In this document: positions 58,285 to 64,000 of the stretch, in pieces
Numbering within the stretch: position 1 is the stretch's first letter
Layout: each line of letters starts with the position of its first letter
Origin: Egibacter rhizosphaerae
GTDB lineage: Bacteria; Actinomycetota; Nitriliruptoria; Euzebyales; Egibacteraceae
NCBI RefSeq assembly: GCF_004322855.1
Contig: NZ_CP036402.1
Location: 4,241,001-4,305,000, forward strand
DNA length: 64,000 nt
Direction of reading: 5' to 3'
Position numbers and translations under genes: made by a program
The notes under the pieces: model-generated
What the model was told of the DNA's origin: nothing
The model's database searches: none
Seen by the model: only the letters and a program-made list of their open reading frames with translations

Positions 58285-60018
58285 GTGAGTTGGACCAACA
58301 CCGAGCTCGAACGGTCGTTCAAGGAGATCGCCGAGCTCCTCGAGCTCGACGGGGCGGACCGCTTCCGGGTTCGCGCCTATGAGCGCGCGGCGGCCGCCGC
58401 CGCCGCCGCACGGGAGGACCTCGGCACCGTCGAGCGCGAGCGGCTGACCGAGGTCGAGGGCGTGGGGAGCTCGACCGCCGAGAAGATCATCGAGTGGCGT
58501 GAGCACGGCTCCATGAGCCTGCTCGAGGACCTGCGGGCGCGTGTGCCGTCGGGGGTGCGTGAGCTCACCGGGGTGCCCGGGCTCGGGCCGAAGCTCGCTC
58601 GTCGACTCCACGACGAGTTGGGCGTCGACTCGCTGGACGCCCTGCGCGCCGCGATCGACGCCGGCGACGTCGCCGCCCTGTCGGGCCTGGGAGCCAAGCG
58701 CGCGGAGAACCTGCGCGCCGGCCTGTCCCGGCTGGGGGGCAAGGACGCCGACCGCCACCCGATCGGCGACGTGCTGCCCCTCGCGGAGCGTCTCGTGCGG
58801 GAGCTTGAGGAGCTCCCGTCCGCCCGGGCCGCCGCGTACGCCGGCTCGCTCCGGCGCCTGCGCGAGACGATCGGGGACCTCGACGTGCTCGTGGCCACCC
58901 ACCACCCGGGCGACGTGCGCGCCGCGGTGCCCGAGCTCGGCCCGGTGGCGGAGGTCGTGTCCGGCGGGGACCGCAAGCTGCACGTGCGCAGCCGCAGCAT
59001 CGACATCGGCATCGACATCCGCTTCGTGCCTCCCGATGCCTGGGGAGCGGCGCTGTGCTACTTCACCGGGTCGAAGGCGCACAACGTGCGCGTGCGCGAG
59101 CGTGCCGTCCGACGCGGGCTGTCGCTCAACGAGTACGGGCTCTGGCGCGACGAGACCCGGATCGCGGGATCGACCGAGGAGGAGGTCTACGTCGCGCTCG
59201 ACCTGCCCTGGATCTCTCCGTCGTTGCGCGAGGACACCGGGGAGGTGGAGGCCGGCGACAGCGGGCACCTGCCCGACGTCGTGGAGCCCGCCGACCTGTG
59301 CGGGGACCTGCACGGGCACAGCGACTGGTCCGGGGACGGCCGGGCGAGCCTCGACGAGATGGTCGCGGCCGCGGCCTCGCGGGGATGGGACTACTGGGCG
59401 GTCACCGACCACGCGATCGGCCTCGCGATCAACGGCCTCGACACCGACGGCTTCGCGCGGCGCCGGGAGGCCATCGCCGAGCTGCGTCCGCGGGCCGGCA
59501 TCGCGATCCTCGACGCCGTGGAACTGAACATCGCGGTCGACGGGAGCGTCGACTTCGACGACGCGGAGCTGGCCGGTTTCGACCTGTGCGTCGCGGCGAT
59601 CCACACGCAGATGGATCGCCCGCGGGACGTGCAGACCCGACGCGTGCTCACGGCCATGGCGAATCCGCACGTGCACGTGATCGGCCACCTCACCGGCCGC
59701 AAGATCGGCCGACGCCCGCCGATCGACCTCGACGTCGATGCGGTCGTGGCCGAGGCGGTACGCACGGGCACGGCGTTGGAGGTCAACGGGTCCCCGGCGC
59801 GGCTCGATCTCTCCGGCGAGCTCGTCCGGAAAGCGGTGGAGGCGGGGGCCACCCTCACGATCTCGAGCGACGCCCACGAACCGGGGGAGTTGCGCAACGT
59901 CGAGACCGGCGTCGGAACCGCGCAACGGGGATGGGCGAGGGCCGCGGACGTGTTGAACTGCCGCGACGCCGACGGGCTCCGAGCGTTCGTCGACGAGAAG
60001 CGGACCGGGCGTGGGTGA
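58285..60018 (+). CDS. polX: DNA polymerase X family protein with PHP domain
   Basis: 577 residues; GTG 58285 preceded by GAGGAG (58274-58279). Layout is that of bacterial PolX: N-terminal 8-kDa-like and helix-hairpin-helix region (1-170; VEGVGSSTAEKI, VPGLGPKLARRL, LSGLGAKRAENL), the nucleotidyltransferase palm with Asp198 and Asp200 in GDLDVLVA and a third Asp in GIDIRFVP, then a PHP phosphoesterase domain from about 335 (DLHGHSDWSGDG, AVTDHA, EVNGSPARLDLS, SSDAHEPGEL). Metal ligands are intact in both domains, so gap-filling polymerase and 3'-exonuclease or phosphatase activity are both plausible. It overlaps a glycosylase gene, suggesting a base-excision repair pair. Confidence 0.93.
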   Translation: MSWTNTELERSFKEIAELLELDGADRFRVRAYERAAAAAAAAREDLGTVERERLTEVEGVGSSTAEKIIEWREHGSMSLLEDLRARVPSGVRELTGVPGLGPKLARRLHDELGVDSLDALRAAIDAGDVAALSGLGAKRAENLRAGLSRLGGKDADRHPIGDVLPLAERLVRELEELPSARAAAYAGSLRRLRETIGDLDVLVATHHPGDVRAAVPELGPVAEVVSGGDRKLHVRSRSIDIGIDIRFVPPDAWGAALCYFTGSKAHNVRVRERAVRRGLSLNEYGLWRDETRIAGSTEEEVYVALDLPWISPSLREDTGEVEAGDSGHLPDVVEPADLCGDLHGHSDWSGDGRASLDEMVAAAASRGWDYWAVTDHAIGLAINGLDTDGFARRREAIAELRPRAGIAILDAVELNIAVDGSVDFDDAELAGFDLCVAAIHTQMDRPRDVQTRRVLTAMANPHVHVIGHLTGRKIGRRPPIDLDVDAVVAEAVRTGTALEVNGSPARLDLSGELVRKAVEAGATLTISSDAHEPGELRNVETGVGTAQRGWARAADVLNCRDADGLRAFVDEKRTGRG

Positions 60019-60670
60019 CGTGCGCGTCCCGGCGTGCCAGCCCGGCCCGCTGCCCGGCCGTGCGCTGGGGCGGGAGGTGTTCGCCCGCCCCGCCACCGAG
60101 GTGGCTCGGGACCTCGTGGGATCGATCCTGGTGCGCGCCGACGAGGGGCTGGCCGCCCGCATCGTCGAGACCGAGGCGTACACCGAGGACGACCCCGCGT
60201 GCCACGGCCATCGGGGCCGCACGGAGGCGAACGCGGCGTTGTTCGGCCCACCGGGAACCGCCTACGTCTACCGGTCGTACGGCATCCACTGGCTCTGCAA
60301 CGTCGCGACGGCCGCGGCCGGGGAGGCCGACGGCGTCCTGTTGCGCGCCGCGGAGCCACTCGCGGGCTGGGAGCTCATACGGACGCGTCGCGGGTCACGC
60401 GTCCCGGACCGCGACCTGCTGCGGGGACCGGGACGCCTCGCGCAGGCGTTCGGCCTCGACGGGTCCTGGAACGGACAGGACCTCTGCGGCCCACCGCCCG
60501 CGGCACTGCACCTGCGCGGCGACGACCAGCATCCGGAACGCGTGGCTGGTCCCCGCGTCGGCATCGCACGGGCGGCCGATTGGCCACGGCGCTGGCACGT
60601 GCCCGGCAGCCGGTGGGTGTCCCCGTACCAACGGAACCCTCGTGCACGCGAACCTCAGGGCTCGGGGTAG
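60011..60670 (+). CDS. mpg: 3-methyladenine DNA glycosylase (AAG/MPG family)
   Basis: Removes alkylated purines; 219 residues. Conserved AAG segments: ARDLVGSILVR, RIVETEAYTEDDPACHGHRGRTEANAALFGPPGTAYVYRSYG, and LLRGPGRLAQAFGL. GTG 60011 overlaps polX by 8 nt, so the two repair enzymes are probably translated together. The stop lies 16 bp inside the convergent PBP gene. An mpg gene near tyrS is also seen in mycobacteria. Confidence 0.94.
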   Translation: MGDVRVPACQPGPLPGRALGREVFARPATEVARDLVGSILVRADEGLAARIVETEAYTEDDPACHGHRGRTEANAALFGPPGTAYVYRSYGIHWLCNVATAAAGEADGVLLRAAEPLAGWELIRTRRGSRVPDRDLLRGPGRLAQAFGLDGSWNGQDLCGPPPAALHLRGDDQHPERVAGPRVGIARAADWPRRWHVPGSRWVSPYQRNPRAREPQGSG

Positions 60671-63099
60671 GCGAACACCTCGACGCGGTCGTGGATCGGT
60701 AGCTCCCGGCCGTGTCCGGGGGTGACGTCCCAGACCGCGCCCGGGCGGTGCCGGGCGCCGGTGCAGGTCTCCCCCCCGTCGGGGCACTGTTGCACCACGT
60801 CGACCGCGAAGCCCTCGTCCCGCAGCCGCGCCTCGGCCTCGTCGAGGGACGCGCTCAACACGTCCGGCACCGTGACGCGCGTCCGATCGGCCGACGAGAC
60901 CCGCACGACGGCCTCCCATCCGTCGGGAAGGTCGACGTCGTCGCCGGGGGCCGGCTGTTGCTCGATCGCGACGCCCGGGGGTCGGCTCGCATCGAAGAGC
61001 GGCTCGACCTCCACCGCGAAGCCCTCGTCCCGCAGTCGGGTGACGGCCTCCTCCTCGGGCACACCCGCCACATCGGGGACGTCCCCGGTGGTCGCGGTCT
61101 CGGCGTCCTCGCACGGTTCGGTCGGCTGCTCGCCTTCGAGGAAGGCCCGCTCCTCGACGTCCTCGGGGGACGTGAAGCGCGTGGGCAGGCACCCGCGGGT
61201 CACGTCGACCTCGCGGTGGACCAGGCGCTCCTCGGGGACGGCGAACTCGCTCGCGGGGAGGTCCCCGAGCGCGCCGAGCCCGAACCGGGCGAAGAGCTCC
61301 GCCGGCCAGGTGCCGCCCTGCACCCGGGTTCTGGTCGTCGGCGGGACCATCGCCCGGGTCCCGTCCGGGAACCCGATCCACACCGCGGCCGCCAGGTCCG
61401 GCGTGAAGCCGGTGAACCACGCGTCCGCGCGTCGTTGGCTGGTCCCGGTCTTGCCCGCCGTGGGCCGCTCCAGGTGGGCCCGCTCGCCGGTCCCACGGCT
61501 CACGACCTCGGTGAGCGCGTCGGTGACCTGCCAGGCGGTCGTCTCGTCGAGCACCCGCTCGCCGTCGATCGCGCCCCGCTGGTACACGGTCTCGCCATCG
61601 GGGCCCGTGATCTCCCGCACGACGGTCGGCTCACGTCGGATCCCGCCCGAGGCGAGCGTCGCCTGCACCGAGGCCATCTCGAGCACCGAGACCTCCGCGG
61701 ATCCGAGGGCGATCGCCCGCGTCTCGGCGAGGTCGCGCTGCACACCGAGGTCACGCGCCGTCTCGGCGATCCGCGCCGCCCCGAGCTCCTGGGCCAGGTG
61801 GGCGAACGCGACGTTGACGCTGTTCGTCGTCGCCTCCCGCAGGGACACGATCCCGTGGTCGCGGTCCTCGAAGTTGCTCACCGTCCACGGCTCCGGCTCG
61901 CCGGGCACGGGCTCGAACTCCTCCTCGGCCGGCGCCTCGAGCTGGTCGTCGAGCGTCCAGCCGTGCTCCAACGCCGCGGCGAGGACGATCGGCTTGAACG
62001 CGCTGGCCGGTTGGCGTGCCGCCTGGGTCGCGAGGTTGAACCGGCTGCTGTCGTCGTCCTCGGCGTGCCAGTCCCGACCGCCGACGAGCGCGCGGACCTC
62101 CCCGGTCTGCGGGTCGATGGCGACGACGCCCGCCCGGGGATCGTCCGGCTCCGGCAGGGTGGCCTCGACCGCCTCCTCGGCGGACGCCTGCCACCGGGGG
62201 TCCAGGGTGGTCTCGATCTCGAGGCCCCCGCGGAAGATCGCCTCGGCGCGCTCGGTCGGGGTCGCTCCGAGGGCCCCGAACCGTTCGTCGTGCTGCAGCT
62301 CGCGCAGGACGTGATCGACGAAGTAGGGGGCGGCCCATTCGTCGGCCTCGTCCTGCGGCTGGAGGTCGAGGTCGCGGGTCCGGGCCGCCTGTGCCTCCTC
62401 CTCCGTGATGAAGCCGTGCCTGGCCATCTGCTCCAGGACGAGGTCGCGACGAGCCTTCGCCGCCTCGGGATCGGCCAGCGGGTCGTGGGTCGAGGGCGAC
62501 TGCAGCACGCCGGCGAGCAGCGCGGACTCCGCGAGCCCGAGTTCCTCGACGTCGCGCGAGAAGTACCGCCGCGCGGTGGCCTGTACGCCGTAGGCCCCGT
62601 GACCGAAGTAGACCTCGTTCAGGTAGCGCTCCAGGATCGCCGCCTTGCCGAGCTGGGCCTCGAGGCGCAGGGCGACACTGGCCTCCTCGATCTTGCGCTC
62701 GAGGGTCGGTTCGCCGCCCGTGACCGTGTTCTTCGCGAGCTGCTGGGTGATCGTCGAGCCGCCCTCCACGACCTCCCCGTGGGTCGCGTTGCGCAGGACC
62801 GCGCGTCCCAGGCCCCGCACGTCGACCCCGACGTGGTCCTCGAAGCGTGCGTCCTCGATGGCCAGCACCGCGTCGCGCAGCTCGCCCGGCATGGCCTCGA
62901 GCTCGACCACCTCACGGTTGATCTCCCCGTGGAGCTCGGCGAGCACGCGGCCCTCGGCGTCGTGGATCACGCTCGTCTGCTCCGGAGGACGCAGCTCGAC
63001 CTCGTCCACCGGCGCGAAGGTGACCACGGGGCTGCACGCGCCTGCGAGCCCGAGAAGTGCGGCCGTCCCGGCCAGGAGGGCCAGCCTCCGAGCGTGCAT
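60655..63099 (-). CDS. Class A penicillin-binding protein with two PASTA domains and lipobox-like N-terminus
   Basis: Bifunctional peptidoglycan synthase, 814 residues from ATG at 63099 with GGAGG upstream (63103-63107). The hydrophobic N-terminal segment ends LAGAC (Cys22), a lipobox-like site where a membrane anchor is usual. Glycosyltransferase domain (about 55-230): IEDARFEDHVGVD with Glu82, GGSTITQQLAKN. Transpeptidase domain (about 320-600): Ser366-x-x-Lys369 in ASAFKP, SVN in TTNSVNVAF, KTGTS at 550-554. Two PASTA domains follow (about 650-720 and 725-790). It is the only - strand gene and is convergent with mpg, overlapping it by 16 bp, and divergent from tyrS. Confidence 0.95.
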   Translation of the reverse strand: MHARRLALLAGTAALLGLAGACSPVVTFAPVDEVELRPPEQTSVIHDAEGRVLAELHGEINREVVELEAMPGELRDAVLAIEDARFEDHVGVDVRGLGRAVLRNATHGEVVEGGSTITQQLAKNTVTGGEPTLERKIEEASVALRLEAQLGKAAILERYLNEVYFGHGAYGVQATARRYFSRDVEELGLAESALLAGVLQSPSTHDPLADPEAAKARRDLVLEQMARHGFITEEEAQAARTRDLDLQPQDEADEWAAPYFVDHVLRELQHDERFGALGATPTERAEAIFRGGLEIETTLDPRWQASAEEAVEATLPEPDDPRAGVVAIDPQTGEVRALVGGRDWHAEDDDSSRFNLATQAARQPASAFKPIVLAAALEHGWTLDDQLEAPAEEEFEPVPGEPEPWTVSNFEDRDHGIVSLREATTNSVNVAFAHLAQELGAARIAETARDLGVQRDLAETRAIALGSAEVSVLEMASVQATLASGGIRREPTVVREITGPDGETVYQRGAIDGERVLDETTAWQVTDALTEVVSRGTGERAHLERPTAGKTGTSQRRADAWFTGFTPDLAAAVWIGFPDGTRAMVPPTTRTRVQGGTWPAELFARFGLGALGDLPASEFAVPEERLVHREVDVTRGCLPTRFTSPEDVEERAFLEGEQPTEPCEDAETATTGDVPDVAGVPEEEAVTRLRDEGFAVEVEPLFDASRPPGVAIEQQPAPGDDVDLPDGWEAVVRVSSADRTRVTVPDVLSASLDEAEARLRDEGFAVDVVQQCPDGGETCTGARHRPGAVWDVTPGHGRELPIHDRVEVFAYPEP

Positions 63100-63152
63100 C
63101 ACACCTCCGGTGGTCGGGCGATCGGGCGGTCGGTCTGGGTCGTGCCGGTCGC

Positions 63153-63180
63153 CTGACGGCCGGGTTCCCTGCAGTAGCCT
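63153..63180 (+). promoter_or_regulatory. Promoter of tyrS, leaderless-type
   Basis: CTGACG (63153-63158) and TAGCCT (63175-63180) are 16 nt apart. The tyrS ATG starts only seven bases after the -10 and lacks a Shine-Dalgarno sequence, so the mRNA probably begins at the start codon. No T-box-like leader can fit. Confidence 0.5.
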
Positions 63181-63187
63181 TCGGCAC

Positions 63188-64000
63188 ATGAGCACGGTTG
63201 CTGAACCACCTCACGCGCAGCTACGAGTACTCACCGACGGTGTGGATCAGGTGCTGCCGGGCGGCGAGCTCGAGCGCAAGCTCGACGCGATCGATCGTGG
63301 TGAGCGCGGCCCGCTGCGGGTCAAGTTCGGAATGGACCCGACCAGCCCCGATGTCCACGTCGGCCACACGGTGGTGCTGCGCAAGCTTCGGGAGTTCCAG
63401 TCCTTCGGGCACACCGCGGTGCTGATCATCGGTGGGTTCACCGCGCAGGTCGGCGATCCCTCGGGGCGGTCGGCTGCACGTCCCCGTCTCAGCCCCGAGG
63501 AGGTCCGTGCCAACGCGGCGACGTACCTCGAGCAGGTAAGGCGGGTGCTGCTGCCCGAGCCCTTGGAGGTGGTCGACAACACCGATTGGCTCGGGGGGCT
63601 CGACATGGGCGACGTGCTGCGCCTGGCGTCGCAGGCAACGGTCGCACAGATGCTCGAGCGCTCGGACTTCGCGGCGCGGTACGAGGCGGGACGGCCGATC
63701 GCCGTGAGCGAGTTCCTCTATCCGTTGCTGCAGGGTCACGACTCCGTGGAGGTCCGCGCCGGCGTCGAGCTCGGGGGCACCGACCAGACGTTCAACCTCC
63801 TCGTCGGCCGTCAGCTGCAGGCCGTCGCGGGGCAAGACCCTCAGACCGTGGTCACGCTGCCGCTGCTCGAGGGCCTCGACGGCTCGGAGAAGATGTCGAA
63901 GACCTCGGGCAACACGATCGGCGTGGACGAAGAACCCGCCGAGATGTTCGGCAAGGCCATGCGGGTGCGCGACGAGCTGATGGTGAAGTACCTGCGGCTG
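63188..64000 (+). CDS. tyrS: Tyrosyl-tRNA synthetase, 3'-partial
   Basis: Class I synthetase charging tRNA-Tyr; 271 residues are in the window and the frame runs off the end. VKFGMDPTSPDVHVGHTVVLRKL contains the HIGH-equivalent HVGH (57-60), and KMSKT is at 235-239. ELGGTDQTFNLLVGR is the tyrosine-site region. The FGxDPTSPD sequence is that of the TyrZ-like branch. Anticodon and S4-like domains lie beyond the window. Confidence 0.95.
   Translation, partial: MSTVAEPPHAQLRVLTDGVDQVLPGGELERKLDAIDRGERGPLRVKFGMDPTSPDVHVGHTVVLRKLREFQSFGHTAVLIIGGFTAQVGDPSGRSAARPRLSPEEVRANAATYLEQVRRVLLPEPLEVVDNTDWLGGLDMGDVLRLASQATVAQMLERSDFAARYEAGRPIAVSEFLYPLLQGHDSVEVRAGVELGGTDQTFNLLVGRQLQAVAGQDPQTVVTLPLLEGLDGSEKMSKTSGNTIGVDEEPAEMFGKAMRVRDELMVKYLRL

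Noticed and set aside
60712..63156. An 814-codon + strand frame across the PBP gene
   Set aside because: It mirrors the PBP coding region on the - strand, which has all catalytic motifs; the mirror product is low-complexity.

Overview
The window is a gene-dense stretch of a very high-GC actinobacterial chromosome, almost entirely on the + strand. Gene order follows the conserved actinobacterial backbone (pepQ-efp-nusB, pyr genes, mihF-gmk-rpoZ-coaBC-metK-priA-def-fmt-rsmB, rib genes, rpmI-rplT-rRNA methylase-histidine kinase-pheST, argCJBDFRGH, mpg, tyrS). An actinobacterial-type integration host factor, a PriA without a P-loop, a DUF222/HNH protein and a cell-wall-binding-repeat hydrolase support this. 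Strongly acidic secreted or terminal segments (Asp-rich linker of the sugar-binding lipoprotein, acidic tail of RpoZ) suggest a salt- or alkali-adapted, deep-branching lineage such as the Nitriliruptoria; that placement is inference only.

Layout. 1-2167: end of a frameshifted Xaa-Pro peptidase, EF-P and NusB. 2168-7473: accessory insert with a secreted alpha/beta hydrolase carrying three CW_binding_2 repeats and a DUF222/HNH protein. 7563-18582: a nine-gene UMP operon pyrR-pyrB-pyrC-carA-carB-pyrK-pyrD-pyrF-pyrE, behind a PyrR-type leader, with stop/start overlaps at all eight junctions. 18680-27655: nucleoid protein, GMP kinase, RNA polymerase omega, CoA and SAM synthesis, PriA, then deformylase/formyltransferase/16S rRNA methylase. 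27802-33022: a REC-GGDEF regulator whose 3' end runs into an FMN riboswitch, then ribD-ribE-ribBA-ribH. 33098-41212: prepilin peptidase, DUF1844-like protein, a leader with attenuator-like hairpin but no infC, rpmI-rplT, SpoU methylase, PAS histidine kinase, pheST. 41502-47933: DeoR regulator, sugar ABC uptake genes, galT-galK. 48012-56762: complete arginine operon including argR, behind a promoter with a palindrome. 56876-64000: MFS exporter, PolX/PHP DNA polymerase, 3-methyladenine glycosylase, the only - strand gene (class A PBP with PASTA domains), and the 5' part of tyrS.

No phage, insertion sequence, CRISPR array, tRNA or obvious defence island was seen. The most notable signals are within housekeeping loci: in-frame minisatellite expansions inside three proteins (one in the phosphate-binding loop region of PyrF), the absence of infC from its expected slot, an rpoZ frame with no ATG/GTG/TTG start, a -1 frameshift in pepQ, several 4-nt coupled gene junctions, and leaderless-looking promoters upstream of the HNH gene and tyrS.
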